Positions 36,176 to 46,330 of a stretch of 64,000 nt of DNA are shown here, in pieces. Made by a program: the position numbers and the translations under genes. The notes under the pieces were generated by a model that saw nothing but the letters and a program-made list of their open reading frames with translations, was not told the DNA's origin and searched no databases. This stretch comes from Moorena sp. SS36440bin_2 (GTDB taxonomy: Bacteria; Cyanobacteriota; Cyanobacteriia; Cyanobacteriales; Coleofasciculaceae), in the NCBI GenBank assembly GCA_011524395.1, contig WTKN01000171.1, forward strand, positions 1 through 64,000, read 5' to 3'. Position 1 is the stretch's first letter. Every line of letters starts with the position of its first letter.

Positions 36176-36338
36176 AGGGGCTTGCGCTCTCAGGGTTTTC
36201 GGTCATCAGTGGTAAGTCAGGGCTATCTTTAACAGTGTAGTCAAAGCCCTTAGCTGATGAAATCTCAGTTGATAACAACGTACCCAAAAGTGTTGTTATC
36301 AAAGAACCGGTGATGCAACTCCAACTTTTTTGAGTCAT
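36176..36338 (-). pseudogene. rlpA paralogue, 5' remnant
   Basis: The minus strand from ATG 36338 reads MTQKSWSCITGSLITTLLGT, a signal peptide closely parallel to that of the intact RlpA ([20 protein letters not shown]). It continues to KDSPDLPLMTENPESA and ends at the IS200/IS605 boundary. With the 3' remnant at 34155-34323 it proves that a second rlpA once stood here. Confidence 0.8.
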
Positions 36339-36435
36339 AGTTAGGGTAGATTAAACATTATGATTCCAGGCATTTTGGTGCTAAATCAATCTGAATTATC
36401 ACTCAAAATTGCATAGGTGCGCTTTCCGTGTCTTG

Positions 36436-36512
36436 ATGCAATAGCGAGTGGGGGAAACCCCCAAGACCGCGCTGCATCGCTAGGCGAATTAAATTCGCCA
36501 CGGGTCGCACCT
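36436..36512. repeat. Composite palindromic repeat: 50-bp element plus 26-bp element
   Basis: gtcttgatgcaatagcgagt through aagaccgcgctgcatcgct is a full copy of the 50-bp palindrome that interrupts the transposase at 58997. It is followed directly by the 26-bp sequence whose exact inverse is at 13145-13170. The internal hairpin is gggggaaaccccc. Confidence 0.7.
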
Positions 36513-36632
36513 CTGGATTTACTCGCTTAAAGTAAACTTGTTTAATATTACACTACCAACTAAAGACTATTCTAAAGTTTAGAATAATAAATTCAAGTTT
36601 AGTACTAAGCTGATGCGCATTTAAATTGGTTT

Positions 36633-36665
36633 TTCCCGATTCCCGATTCCCGATTCCCGATTCCC
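36633..36665. repeat. 7-bp tandem repeat (ttcccga)
   Basis: Four full copies of ttcccga plus a partial fifth, in tandem. Low-complexity intergenic repeat prone to copy-number change. Confidence 0.8.
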
Positions 36666-37163
36666 TTTGAGCAATTTAGGTATCCCAATCTAAATACTGA
36701 ACAGCTTACTTTAAATCCTCAAGCGAGCGAATTATTTTTGTTTACGAATACCTCAAACTTAAGCCAGGAGTGAGTTTATAGATTTTTAAAGTTTAGTTAA
36801 AGTTGAAGTTTATGAAACGATAATTAAACTGTTGCCCATTTAAATTGCCGATTTTTGAGTAACCAGTAAAAATGCCACAACCCTTTCTTTTGTGCCTGAA
36901 CGCCCCTACCTATTTTCCGTTCAATAGATAAATTCTAAGCCTCATAGCTTAGTTGCGCTTAGGCGATACACCATTAAAATAAGCATTCAGCTAACCCCCT
37001 AGGCTGAATGCTTATTTTAAGCAGGGAGACAAATGATACTAAGACTAATTCTCGTGTCTACCTGCAACAAATTTTTTCTCAGATTTGGTAATGGGGAATT
37101 GGTAATTGGGAATTAGATTACAATTAGCCATTACCCATTACCGATTAGTCATTACCGTTCAAG

Positions 37164-38249
37164 TTAATATAAAACCTCTAGACGGACAGCACCAGTACCG
37201 GATCTTTCAACTCCGATAACTCGGGCTGCTGCTCTGGAAAGGTCAATGATCCGATTCCTCGTGTGCGGTCCACGGTCATTAATTCGCACAATTACGGAGC
37301 GACCATTTCTCATGTTAGTCACCCGCACCCTAGTCCCAAACCGCAAGGTACGATGAGCAGCAGTCAGGGCGTATTGATTAAATCGCTCACCACTGGCAGT
37401 GCGGCGGCCATGGAAACCCGGACCATACCATGAAGCCATACCCCTCATCTGACTTCTTACTCGCCGACGAGTGGTACTCCTAGCTACTTTCTGTACTGTT
37501 CGTGGTTTTGGTGCTGGCGGTAAGTCCGCAATTTCTTTGAGAGGGGGAGCGTAACCGATCAGCCTTCGCAATCGATTAGTAGCTTGTAGAGCATCTTCAG
37601 CCAGGTCTTTGGTGGTATCTGGCAGAATTGTATTCTCATCAACTTGGACTAATTCTTCGCCATTGACTTGGATGCTGTAGCTTTTGTAGGAACCATTCCA
37701 ACGGACAGTGATTGACTCAGCATTGACATTTTTGCCATGAAGTTCATTGATCCGAGCAGCAACCACTTGAGCCCGCCGGATTGAGTCATTTTCTGACCCA
37801 TTAGCATCCGATATCGTAGCGTTGCCTGGGGCAACAGAAGACGGAGTTGCTATCTTTTCAACCTCAGTAGCAACTATGTCTTTGGTAGGGTCAGCATTGA
37901 TTTCCTGTGAACCTAGGAAAGTCAGAACAGGAATACTACGGACATACAGTGTAGCTGCCTGACGTCCTGCAAGTTCATAAGCATAAATATTGGTAATGAT
38001 TTCATCAGGTTTAGCAGTTCTCAGTTGCTCTGGAAACTCAGCGACTTGAAACTCTGGTGTTGGCTGAGCTGGTAGTTTTTCTATTGCTGCAGTTGCGCTA
38101 GATGGCAATTCTTCTGCCAGTTGAGCATCAGAATTTCCTGTCACAGTCTGAGTAACTGTCTCAGCGGATGAGACAGGAATTGATATTGTTGCACCGAGAA
38201 CTGTTGTTAGCACAGAAACGGTGATGCCACCCCAAATTTTTTGATTCAT
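37164..38249 (-). CDS. rlpA: Septal ring lytic transglycosylase RlpA family protein
   Basis: A 361-residue exported protein. A signal peptide (about 1-29, ending SSAE) is followed by a long low-complexity linker, with a middle region containing [19 protein letters not shown]. The C-terminal double-psi beta-barrel covers about 265-361: [19 protein letters not shown] (catalytic Asp position, if any, not certain), [20 protein letters not shown] and [20 protein letters not shown]. RlpA proteins bind or cleave glycan strands lacking stem peptides at division sites. A decayed paralogue lies about 0.8-3 kb away, indicating a former tandem pair. Confidence 0.88.
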   Translation of the reverse strand: MNQKIWGGITVSVLTTVLGATISIPVSSAETVTQTVTGNSDAQLAEELPSSATAAIEKLPAQPTPEFQVAEFPEQLRTAKPDEIITNIYAYELAGRQAATLYVRSIPVLTFLGSQEINADPTKDIVATEVEKIATPSSVAPGNATISDANGSENDSIRRAQVVAARINELHGKNVNAESITVRWNGSYKSYSIQVNGEELVQVDENTILPDTTKDLAEDALQATNRLRRLIGYAPPLKEIADLPPAPKPRTVQKVARSTTRRRVRSQMRGMASWYGPGFHGRRTASGERFNQYALTAAHRTLRFGTRVRVTNMRNGRSVIVRINDRGPHTRNRIIDLSRAAARVIGVERSGTGAVRLEVLY

Positions 38250-38827
38250 AGGTCTGTAATCTAAGATAATTGGCAGTTTTAGGTATTATGGTGCTGCAAC
38301 AAACGCAGTAACATAACTTAAACTTGCCCATTAACTCCTCACAAATGGTTATTTCCTCACAAATGGTTATTAGTTAGATCACTAATAATCCTGAAACAGA
38401 CTACCATGAACTTTCTGATGGTGGAATCCCCATTTTATGAAGCTGTTACTAATAATTTGTCAAAATCGACGGTTGTAGATTCACCACAAACTAAGTTATA
38501 ATAGTAGTTATAGCTTTTGTGAACTTTTTGTGAAGTAACGCCAATAATAGTTAATTCTTATCAATCCCATCAAGATCTGTGAAATAACTAATGAATCACA
38601 TTCAACAAATTTCCTCGATAAAGTAAACTTGAATACAGACTAGGTGCAAGCAATTCTGGTAAATAAGGGCACTTACCACAGCGTTTACCACGGCGCTTAC
38701 CACAGCGCTTACCACTACCTTCCTCAACACACTACTGATCTCACGCTATTTGCCCCCTAGGTCTTGATCGACGCTACGCGGTAAAATACATCCTGCATTT
38801 CTAGCTCAAAAGCATTTGTGTGTTCCC
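38250..38827. other. Divergent intergenic region with 12-bp tandem repeats
   Basis: Promoter region for rlpA (-) and purM (+). At 38669-38716 there are four 12-bp units of the form gcgcttaccaca. No small gene or RNA is evident. Confidence 0.55.
38669..38716. repeat. 12-bp tandem repeat x4 upstream of purM
   Basis: Units gcacttaccaca, gcgtttaccacg, gcgcttaccaca and gcgcttaccact in tandem, about 110 bp upstream of purM. Possibly affects the purM leader; no function is known to me. Confidence 0.8.
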
Positions 38828-39868
38828 ATGGATTATCGAGACGCTGGTGTTGATATTGAGGCAGGTCGAGGATTTGTTAAGCAAATCCGTAGCCTGGTAA
38901 AAAGTACCCACCGTTCGGAAGTATTAGGTGGACTGGGTGGCTTTAGTGGTTGCTTTCAGCTGCCAGTGGGATATACTGAGCCAGTGTTGGTATCTGGAAC
39001 TGATGGAGTTGGTACTAAACTCAAATTGGCTCAAGACCTTAACCGCCATGACACTGTTGGCATTGATTTGGTAGCCATGTGCGTCAACGATGTCTTGACT
39101 GTTGGTGCAGAACCCCTGTTTTTCTTGGATTATTTAGCCACTGGCAAGCTCAATCAACAACAACTGACTCAGGTTGTTGCCGGTATTGCCCAAGGTTGTC
39201 GTCTGGCTGGCTGTGCTTTACTAGGAGGGGAAACTGCAGAAATGCCTGGTTTCTACGAACTGGCAGAGTATGACCTAGCCGGATTTTGTGTAGGAATTGT
39301 GGAAAAGAGCCGCATGTTGGACGGTTCCCAAGTCCAAATTGGAGATGTGGCAATTGGTTTGGCCAGTCAGGGCGTCCACAGCAATGGTTTTAGTCTGATT
39401 CGGAAAATTGTTCAGGATTCCCCAGACAACGCTCTTTCCTGGGATATAACTCCGGAATTGTTAGCTGGTAAAAGCTTAGGGGAGGAATTGTTGACACCAA
39501 CACAGATTTACGTGAAACCGGTGCTTGATGCTCGTAGGGCTGGTATCGAGATTCACGGTATGGCTCACATTACCGGCGGCGGTATCCCAGAAAACCTCCC
39601 TCGTTGCCTAGGTGCTGGACAATCCGTCCAGATTTATCCCAACAGCTGGGTGATTCCACCAATTTTTCAGTGGCTAGCCCAGACTGGTCAGGTTAGTGCT
39701 CAGGCAATGTTTGATACCTATAATATGGGGATTGGTTTTGTGCTGATTGTTCCTCAACAGCAGGTTGAGCAAACCCTAACATCGTTTAATTCACAGCAGG
39801 TAAATGCATGTAAAATTGGTGAAGTAATCCCAGGGGATGGTGGTGTTGTTGGTCTACTCATCCCGTGA
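38828..39868 (+). CDS. purM: Phosphoribosylformylglycinamidine cyclo-ligase (AIR synthetase)
   Basis: A 346-residue PurM, which closes FGAM to aminoimidazole ribotide with ATP in purine synthesis. It begins [20 protein letters not shown] and contains [52 protein letters not shown] and [16 protein letters not shown]. The frame is open four codons upstream to a TTG at 38816, but the family N-terminus starts at this ATG. It is a single gene, divergent from rlpA. Confidence 0.96.
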   Translation: MDYRDAGVDIEAGRGFVKQIRSLVKSTHRSEVLGGLGGFSGCFQLPVGYTEPVLVSGTDGVGTKLKLAQDLNRHDTVGIDLVAMCVNDVLTVGAEPLFFLDYLATGKLNQQQLTQVVAGIAQGCRLAGCALLGGETAEMPGFYELAEYDLAGFCVGIVEKSRMLDGSQVQIGDVAIGLASQGVHSNGFSLIRKIVQDSPDNALSWDITPELLAGKSLGEELLTPTQIYVKPVLDARRAGIEIHGMAHITGGGIPENLPRCLGAGQSVQIYPNSWVIPPIFQWLAQTGQVSAQAMFDTYNMGIGFVLIVPQQQVEQTLTSFNSQQVNACKIGEVIPGDGGVVGLLIP

Positions 39869-39921
39869 TCGGATCAGGCTTCTGGGTGGGGAGTCTCTCA
39901 ATCATTCTCTCAATCATAAGG

Positions 39922-41562
39922 TCAGAAGGGTGGCTCAGTTATTGAGGGTTCTGCCTTGAGTATTGCTATTCCCAAATCTGTAGTGGACAGTGATCGCGCT
40001 TCAAACAATGCCATCATGTCACGAGGCTTGGGATTACCCCGAGATGCTCCTGCTAGACCTCTGGCAATAACTAAACCACAATATCCCTGATTTTCACAAC
40101 CCTCCTCCCACTGCTGGCGGGCAGCAGCATGGTTGGTATCGGTTTCAGAAAACTCTCCTAACAAATAAAGACTGCTGTTTTCTGTTTGGATAATGCCGAG
40201 GTCGTAGTGTGTGCCTTCAAAGGGGTCTTCCCCTGAATTAAAGCAAATCCCTTTGAGTCCACCAGCGGTCTCGATCTGTTCTATCAACACTTGTGCCTTT
40301 GGTCGGGTGGTTTGAATCAAAATAACTGGCATGCCTTCCCCGATTGCCTTGATATTCTGAGACTGATAGGATTTGACACCAGAGCGAATAGATTCTATTG
40401 CTTCCCAAGACATCATGCCCAGCTTGAGGAAAGCATCCTTTGGCACAAGGTCATCCCGTAAGGGTATGGTCATCGACTCTGTATCGAAATCATCTTCCTC
40501 GCACTCAATTGCCATCTCTAACAACTCATCCGCCAGGTCAGGATGGGTGTTAACTTTAACGTTAACTGTAGATTTGGCTTCTAGGGGTACTGAGATGCGG
40601 TAACGCTTACTAATCTTGGGTAAGTTTTCGTCATCTAATTGCTCATGGTAATCGTGAACAAATCGCTGAATGGCTTCTAGGGCAACATAAATTGCGATCG
40701 CTTCTTCTTCATAAATATAAGGTCGCATTCCTTCCAAGGGATGGACTGTACCAAACCCAGGTACAATCTCTGATACTGGCAAATCAGCTAAATCAATATC
40801 ATCCTCTTCATCTTCATCTTCGGTATCATCACCAAACCGCCCGAAGGTTAAAAACAAACAATCTTGCCCTAAGAAAGCTTGTTCCATCTTTTCCCAGGAG
40901 TCATCTGCCAGCACTGATGATCGGAAGCGTTTCAGGGAATCCCAGGAGCGATATAGTAGTACCCCGTACTCCATACCCAGCATACCCATGACTGAGACGT
41001 ATAGGGTTTCCACATCCCAGCGATTTAATTCAATCGAGATAATCTGATGATCAGCCACTACTTCCCAAGCAGCTTCATGCCAAATTTCATAGGCTTTTTC
41101 TATAAGTAGGTCGGCATACTTAGGTGGTAGCTGGGGTTGTCGAGTAGCCGCCATTTCCTCAAATCCCCGAAACAGTTCGTCAATCAAGGGTAAATTGGGT
41201 ACATAATCAATCCCAATGTCTAACCCTTGAAGGACACCTCGCAAAAAAAACTGAATTTCTCGGTTACGAACAACAATCTTTGAAGGTCGTGCTGGTCTGG
41301 CGGGGCTTTGGGGATGTTCCATTGCTTGCATAAGGGCACGAACAATCGCTTCTGGTCCCATGGTTGGTGATACTAAATCCATTGCCCTGACGATGCCTTC
41401 CGAGCCATCCACCCAAAGAATGCAATCATTATGACCCTCACCATCCGGCTGTTGATGATTGTTACCAATAACTGACAGGGGACGGCGGTCTCCCTCCCAC
41501 ACGCTGGAAGTCTGTTGTAATTTATTGAGCCGACGACGAGTATTGCGATTCAAAGCAGACAT
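39922..41562 (-). CDS. Conserved cyanobacterial protein (DUF6930-like), unknown function
   Basis: A 546-residue soluble protein with no signal peptide or membrane segments. It has an acidic stretch (DDTEDEDEEDDIDLADLP, about residues 242-259) and an N-terminal domain starting CILWVDGSEGIVRAMDLVSP. The C-terminal half contains FNSGEDPFEGTHYDLGIIQT. The overall layout resembles large cyanobacterial proteins annotated with a domain of unknown function (DUF6930); I have no biochemical role for it. It is convergent with purM and separate from nadK downstream. Confidence 0.7.
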   Translation of the reverse strand: MSALNRNTRRRLNKLQQTSSVWEGDRRPLSVIGNNHQQPDGEGHNDCILWVDGSEGIVRAMDLVSPTMGPEAIVRALMQAMEHPQSPARPARPSKIVVRNREIQFFLRGVLQGLDIGIDYVPNLPLIDELFRGFEEMAATRQPQLPPKYADLLIEKAYEIWHEAAWEVVADHQIISIELNRWDVETLYVSVMGMLGMEYGVLLYRSWDSLKRFRSSVLADDSWEKMEQAFLGQDCLFLTFGRFGDDTEDEDEEDDIDLADLPVSEIVPGFGTVHPLEGMRPYIYEEEAIAIYVALEAIQRFVHDYHEQLDDENLPKISKRYRISVPLEAKSTVNVKVNTHPDLADELLEMAIECEEDDFDTESMTIPLRDDLVPKDAFLKLGMMSWEAIESIRSGVKSYQSQNIKAIGEGMPVILIQTTRPKAQVLIEQIETAGGLKGICFNSGEDPFEGTHYDLGIIQTENSSLYLLGEFSETDTNHAAARQQWEEGCENQGYCGLVIARGLAGASRGNPKPRDMMALFEARSLSTTDLGIAILKAEPSITEPPF

Positions 41563-41756
41563 AGAATAGTTTGGGTTGATTGCCTAAGTACCGACCGTGA
41601 ATAGCCAGTTGCTGGTGGATACTCCTATCTTACCGGGGCAAACGTTCCACAAGCCCCCCTGATCCGAAGTTGCGTTTCACCGATTAAATATTATGGATAT
41701 CGGATACCACCAGACACCACCAGAAACACCATTTTCTGGTTACATGGATTTAGGCT

Positions 41757-42680
41757 CTAAGGCAACTCCACAGAGGTAGGTTTAGCAATGTGCGGCAGTC
41801 CCCACCCCAACTTTTCTCGCAACACTCTGAAAAACTCTGGTGCTTGCAAACGGATAAATCGAGCAGAGTAAGGCGATCGCTTAACTTTTATTTTATCTTC
41901 TGGTATTACGTAGCAACCACCATTGCCATCAACCACCATCACCATAGGATTAGGAGTGGCGGGAAAAATGGTTAATTGCTCTGTGTCGGCAAAGACTAAT
42001 GCCCGAGATGCCAAAGAATGGGGACAGATGGGCAACAGTTGCAACACCGGTACCTCAGGAGTTAATACTGGTCCTCCAGCACTTAGAGAATAGGCAGTAG
42101 AGCCAGTGGGTGTGGAAACAATAATACCATCAGCTGCAATATCCACTGGTGCGTGATGTCCTATTTGTACCTCAAAATGGCACATACTCGTCAACGGTTC
42201 CCGGTGCAATACCATTTCATTTAAACAAAGTGCCTCCCACCAAATCCTCTCATCTCGCAGGATCTGGACAGAGAGCATGGACCGTTCTTCTATAGCGTAC
42301 TCTTGTGCCATGACCTGTTCCAAGACAGAAGGCAACTGATTGACATAGGTCTCTGTTAAGAAACCCATGTGACCTGTATTCACTGTTAGCACAGGGATCC
42401 CTTGGGGAGCCACTTGGCGAAAAGCGGCTAGTACTGTACCATCTCCCCCCAATACAATGGCGAAAGCCATCTGGTCATCAAAACCAGGGGGGGCTAGTTT
42501 GTCCATCGGTGTATGACACACTGGTGATTCAGGACTCGAATAACCCAGAATTCCCCCAACCCCTGTCGCCATACACACTTCCCAACCCGCAGTCCTCAAT
42601 TGGTTGTGCAACTCTTCAGCAACGCTACAAGCCATTGGTTTAAGGTCGTTGTAGATAATGCCTGCTTTTGGTATACTCAC
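41757..42680 (-). CDS. nadK: NAD kinase
   Basis: A 307-residue ATP-NAD kinase that makes NADP+. The diphosphate-binding GGDGT motif is in [16 protein letters not shown]. The conserved NE-x-x-x-x-R and [21 protein letters not shown] segments are complete, followed by [16 protein letters not shown]. Cyanobacteria often have two NAD kinases; this one reads as the group with an extended N-terminus. It stands alone between the DUF6930-like gene and ycf39. Confidence 0.95.
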   Translation of the reverse strand: MSIPKAGIIYNDLKPMACSVAEELHNQLRTAGWEVCMATGVGGILGYSSPESPVCHTPMDKLAPPGFDDQMAFAIVLGGDGTVLAAFRQVAPQGIPVLTVNTGHMGFLTETYVNQLPSVLEQVMAQEYAIEERSMLSVQILRDERIWWEALCLNEMVLHREPLTSMCHFEVQIGHHAPVDIAADGIIVSTPTGSTAYSLSAGGPVLTPEVPVLQLLPICPHSLASRALVFADTEQLTIFPATPNPMVMVVDGNGGCYVIPEDKIKVKRSPYSARFIRLQAPEFFRVLREKLGWGLPHIAKPTSVELP

Positions 42681-42753
42681 CAGTCCCCGTCTTGAACTAC
42701 TTGGATTAAATTATCACCGAACATCATGGACAATTGTCATTTAATCAGGTCAT

Positions 42754-42779
42754 GTCTTGATGCAGTCGCGCTATGGGGA
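42754..42779. repeat. Partial copy of the 50-bp palindromic repeat
   Basis: gtcttgatgcagtcgcgcta followed by tgggga matches the left arm of the 50-bp family, with a diverged right side. Intergenic between nadK and ycf39. Confidence 0.55.
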
Positions 42780-42888
42780 CCGGCTGCGTACTCAGGCTTG
42801 CGTCTGCACTTTGTAAGCCCCGTTGAGAGCAAATGAATGCCCCACTGGCTCCCCAAAACCTCGCGCTTATGGATTTTCCAGGAAATAT

Positions 42889-43866
42889 CTAGGATTTAGA
42901 TTTAAAAGGAGTCCTCTTCTTAGACTTCTTTTTAGCTTTCTCGTAATCGATTTCTTTGAGCTTATTCATAATCCGGTTAAAGTATTCTTTTAGATATTCT
43001 TCCAAAGTTGTGGTTTCCTTAGGGTCTAGGCCAAAGACCTCATATACCTTTTCCATCGGTGCATCCAGAGGTTTACCGCTCACTAGCACCTCAGTAAAGG
43101 CAAGCCGATCTGCCACATTCCAGCCCCACTGAAAAAATCTCACGAATCGCCGCATACCCCGCAAAAAATTTATTGGGAGTCGGGCTATTTTAGCATCTTT
43201 ACCGGACAACCGCTCACACAGGTTAATGATTTCGTAGGTACTAAAGGCTCTGGTTCCCACAACCGGGAATGTCTGATTTACTGTTTCTGGAACTTCCAGA
43301 GCACGAATGCCAAACTTAGCAATATCCTGGGTGTTCATATAGGCGATGGGAGAGGTTTCTCCAGTAATCCAAACCGCCTGTCCATCCAAAATCGGGATCG
43401 CATACTGACCAATTAAGCCTTGCATAAAGCCACTTGGTTTCAAGATTGTGTGTGGCAATCCTGATTCTGCCAGAAATAGTTCTGTACAGTGTTTTATTTC
43501 CATTAGTGGGACATAAGGAAAATTCTCACTTCCCAGAATTGAGAAAAAGACATATCTTTCTATACCAGCAGCCACAGACGCTTGAATTAGGGCAACTTTA
43601 CCTTCCCAGTCTACCTGTCTGATGGTCAGAGAATCTGTTGGTCTCGATGTTGCCGCATCAATGACAGCTGTAATCCCTTCCAGAGCTTTTGGCAGGGTTT
43701 CTGGAACACAAAGGTCGCCTTGTACTAGTTCAGCTCCCCATTCTTTAAGGAAAGAGGCTTTTCGTGGACTGCGTACAAGACAGCGTACCTGATGATCCTC
43801 GTCCAGTGCACGACGAACCACCTGTCTTCCTAAGGTGCCAGTTGCACCGACGACCAACAAGTTCAT
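42889..43866 (-). CDS. ycf39: Ycf39-family NAD(P)-binding atypical SDR, photosystem II assembly factor
   Basis: A 325-residue atypical short-chain dehydrogenase. It shows the Rossmann motif VVGATGTLGRQVVRRAL, then VRCLVRSPRKASFLKEWGAELVQGD, ERYVFFSILGSENFPYVPLM and HTILKPSGFMQGLIGQYA. The basic C-terminal tail is KAKKKSKKRTPFKSKS. Ycf39/HCF244 proteins work with high-light-inducible proteins to deliver chlorophyll to newly made D1 during PSII assembly. The petM gene lies just upstream on the same strand, so both may be co-transcribed, linking PSII assembly and cytochrome b6f. Confidence 0.9.
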   Translation of the reverse strand: MNLLVVGATGTLGRQVVRRALDEDHQVRCLVRSPRKASFLKEWGAELVQGDLCVPETLPKALEGITAVIDAATSRPTDSLTIRQVDWEGKVALIQASVAAGIERYVFFSILGSENFPYVPLMEIKHCTELFLAESGLPHTILKPSGFMQGLIGQYAIPILDGQAVWITGETSPIAYMNTQDIAKFGIRALEVPETVNQTFPVVGTRAFSTYEIINLCERLSGKDAKIARLPINFLRGMRRFVRFFQWGWNVADRLAFTEVLVSGKPLDAPMEKVYEVFGLDPKETTTLEEYLKEYFNRIMNKLKEIDYEKAKKKSKKRTPFKSKS

Positions 43867-44088
43867 TATAGTAATTTTAGTAAGGAATCTTTAAGTTTCT
43901 ATAAGATTCTATCAGAAATTTTGTCTATCTCTCATTTTTCGGGTATTCCATAGGCTTTGCCCACGGTGAGGGGTGTGGGAGAATGGGTTGAGGCGGGCGA
44001 CAGCATCGGCCATAGATTTGGAAGAAAACAGTGAAAGAATTCTTGACCAAACCCCACAGCTGTTACCCCATAACCCATTCACTAGAAA

Positions 44089-44193
44089 CTATTCTGACAC
44101 TCCCTGGATTTTGAGTAATAAGAAGCCTAAGCCCAAACCCACCAGAATCAGGGTGAAGGACAAAAATGCTGCATTGAAAATTTCTGTACCCAT
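44089..44193 (-). CDS. petM: Cytochrome b6-f complex subunit PetM
   Basis: A 34-residue single-span membrane protein: MGTEIFNAAFLSFTLILVGL followed by a GLGFLLLKIQGVSE tail, which closely follows the PetM consensus (G-EIFN, then LVGLGLGFLLL-x-x-QG). PetM is a small structural subunit of the b6f complex in the thylakoid membrane. GGAG lies about 10 bases before the ATG. It is easily missed because of its size. It is 222 bp upstream of ycf39 on the same strand. Confidence 0.9.
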   Translation of the reverse strand: MGTEIFNAAFLSFTLILVGLGLGFLLLKIQGVSE

Positions 44194-44321
44194 TGTTTTA
44201 TGATCTCCTATGTACTTTTGTTACAAGGTATCATGACTAGGGTGCCACAATATAGCAATCCTATGGAAATCCTGAGCAAGAGTATTTCAGCAAAGGGGTT
44301 AGGATCCGGGAGTGTTCAGGA

Positions 44322-45455
44322 ATGATGTCAGACTTGTCAACAAACGATCAGAACATGTCTTTGACAAGAAAACTTAACTCACAATCAAGGCGTCCTCGGT
44401 TAGCGGTGACCTTGGGAGATCCGGCAGGCATTGGACCAGAAGTTGTCCTCAAGGCATTGGCAGATTCCCAAGTCACTAGTAATTGTGAGATAACGGTGAT
44501 TGGCAGTCGGTACCTCTTAAATGCGGCTTACACCCAGCTACGTCAGCAGGGAATTGAAGATGTAGCTACTTTAGCTTCCCCAGAGACATTATCAATAATT
44601 GACATTGAGTTGGATTATGGAAAACAGCCTCAAATAACCCCAGGTGTCGGTAATGCTGCTAGTGGTGCTCTTAGTTTTCTGTATCTGGAAAATGCGATCG
44701 CACTCACTCAAAGTGGTGAGTTTGATGCTATTGTGACCGCACCCATTGCCAAGTCTCTCTGGAAAGCAGCAGGCCATGATTATCCTGGTCAAACTGAAGT
44801 GCTAGCCCAGTACTCTGGTGTAAAACAATTTGGGATGCTATTCGTAGCGCGATCGCCCCATAGTGCTTGGGTGCTACGTACACTTTTAGCTACCACACAT
44901 ATTCCCTTAACTCAAGTACCAAACACCTTAACGCCATTATTGATGGGGAGTAAACTAGACTTACTAATCGCCTGCTTGGCTAGTGATTTTGGTATCAAGA
45001 AACCTCGAATCGCGATTTCTGGGTTAAATCCTCATAGTGGTGAGCAGGGTCAGCTAGGTTGTGAAGAACAAGATTGGCTGATTCCCTGGCTAGAGAAAGA
45101 GCGCCAGCAACGCCCGACTATCCAATTAGATGGACCAATACCTCCTGACACGCTTTGGGTAAAACCTGGTCAGGCTTGGTACGGCAACCACCAGCAGTAC
45201 GCTGATAATGCTCATGATGCTTATTTGGCGCTGTATCATGACCAGGGCTTAATTCCTGTCAAACTTATGGCATTTGACCGAGCGATCAATACTACCATCG
45301 GTTTACCCTTTGTGCGCACTTCTCCTGATCATGGCACAGCTTTTGATATTGCCGGTGTTGGCATTGCTAACGCTACTAGCATGAAGGCTGCAATTAGCCT
45401 GGCTACTGAACTGGTGAACCAAAGGTTGAGTAACCGTTTAGCTATCAGTGCTTAG
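44322..45455 (+). CDS. pdxA: 4-hydroxythreonine-4-phosphate dehydrogenase
   Basis: A 377-residue PdxA, the NAD-dependent oxidative decarboxylase of the DXP-dependent vitamin B6 pathway. [18 protein letters not shown] is the N-terminal signature. [25 protein letters not shown] binds substrate. [25 protein letters not shown] (metal-binding His) and the C-terminal [16 protein letters not shown] complete the fold. The first ~27 residues are a poorly conserved extension, so a start at a later Met (for example residue 12) cannot be excluded. Confidence 0.95.
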   Translation: MMSDLSTNDQNMSLTRKLNSQSRRPRLAVTLGDPAGIGPEVVLKALADSQVTSNCEITVIGSRYLLNAAYTQLRQQGIEDVATLASPETLSIIDIELDYGKQPQITPGVGNAASGALSFLYLENAIALTQSGEFDAIVTAPIAKSLWKAAGHDYPGQTEVLAQYSGVKQFGMLFVARSPHSAWVLRTLLATTHIPLTQVPNTLTPLLMGSKLDLLIACLASDFGIKKPRIAISGLNPHSGEQGQLGCEEQDWLIPWLEKERQQRPTIQLDGPIPPDTLWVKPGQAWYGNHQQYADNAHDAYLALYHDQGLIPVKLMAFDRAINTTIGLPFVRTSPDHGTAFDIAGVGIANATSMKAAISLATELVNQRLSNRLAISA

Positions 45456-45475
45456 AACAAACTTTTAGTCAACCT

Positions 45476-45850
45476 TTATTCTCTTAGTGGAACCGCCAAC
45501 TGGACTTTTTGAGTATTACGATTAGTTGGGGATTGAGGAAACACATCCAGTTCTTCTTGCTGGATGGTATCCCCAAAAACTATGTCTACATTGTCCCTTG
45601 AACCAACCTTGAACTTAGGCTGTAAATTGTTACCTAAGCCTTCCGTTTCCTCTAGCTCTAGTGATGTTGGGAAAAAGGTGCCATAATCGTCTGAGACCGT
45701 GCGACCATTAACTTGGCGGAGGGTGTCACCAGACAGGGTTACTGAACCGCTTGGCTCACTAGACTGCGCTCCTGACTGAGCATAGGCAAGAGGTACCAAT
45801 CCCACAACTATCCAGCCGATTCCTACTATAACTAGTGTTTTACGGATCAT
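45476..45850 (-). CDS. Small secreted hypothetical protein
   Basis: This 124-residue protein has a clear signal peptide (MIRKTLVIVGIGWIVVGLVP, cleavage likely after AYA). The mature region is acidic and low in complexity, with repeated short Gln/Ser/Thr stretches (QSGAQSSEPSGSVTLSGDTL) and no cysteine. No family recognised. It is convergent with pdxA, with only 20 bp between the stops. Confidence 0.65.
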   Translation of the reverse strand: MIRKTLVIVGIGWIVVGLVPLAYAQSGAQSSEPSGSVTLSGDTLRQVNGRTVSDDYGTFFPTSLELEETEGLGNNLQPKFKVGSRDNVDIVFGDTIQQEELDVFPQSPTNRNTQKVQLAVPLRE

Positions 45851-46330
45851 CAGCTTTCTCCTGGTTTTTTTATTTACATTATTTTATTTATTTATTTTTA
45901 TTTTAGTAGTCATGACATTAATCTGGCATCCGAATACATCCTTATAAAAAAAAAATAACCGGTAGTAATTTTAACTATAGTTATTAACTAGACTTGGCAC
46001 AAGCATAACTTAAGCTATTAGCTATCAGCGTGTCGCGTATCAGCTTTTCAATAAAAGAGGTAAGCTTTGGCCTTGGCCTATGGTCACGCTACGCGAACGT
46101 TTAATGTGAGTGTAAGCATTAAGCTGTGCTACGCGCACGCTACTTGAGGTGCCAACGGCTGATAGCTGACGGCTGATAGCTGAACGCGAAGCACCGATCT
46201 AGTAGCGCATATGCTTACCTTAAGGTTTTAACCAACGCTATCTTGAAAAGCTACCCTTGCCAGCTATAAGCTCGACTAGCCTGTTTAGGCTGACTGCTAA
46301 AAGCTCACCGTAAACAATATCACTTACTTT
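45851..46330. other. Repeat-containing intergenic region
   Basis: A divergent gap between the small secreted protein and msrP. It has runs of A (46943-type poly-A near 45945-45957), several agctatcag / gctgatagct words in both orientations, and a copy of the gttcgcg-type palindrome at 46069-46099. No gene seen. Confidence 0.5.
46069..46099. repeat. Copy of the 28-bp gttcgcg-type palindrome
   Basis: ggccttggcctatggtcacg followed by ctacgcgaacg, the reverse-complement orientation of the copy at 34844-34870 with a few changes. Flanked by other short imperfect palindromes in the msrP upstream region. Confidence 0.6.

Larger units (their letters stand above)
34320..36178. mobile_element. IS200/IS605-family element inside an rlpA paralogue
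   Basis: Divergent tnpA (+, 35736-36158) and tnpB (-, 34325-35560), as in IS605-type elements. A hairpin-prone right end (cccccgatttctaatcgtgg) runs straight into the rlpA remnant. The left end lies just past the tnpA stop, next to the rlpA 5' remnant. No inverted repeats or target duplication are expected for this family. The tnpA carries a nonsense codon, so the copy is probably immobile. Confidence 0.8.
36339..37163. other. Repeat-rich intergenic region between rlpA remnant and intact rlpA
   Basis: No gene. It contains the composite palindromic repeat at 36436-36512, the 7-bp tandem repeat at 36633-36665, and an inverted repeat of aataagcattcagct/ggctgaatgcttatt near 36977-37019. The last could serve as a terminator between neighbouring units. 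Confidence 0.5.
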
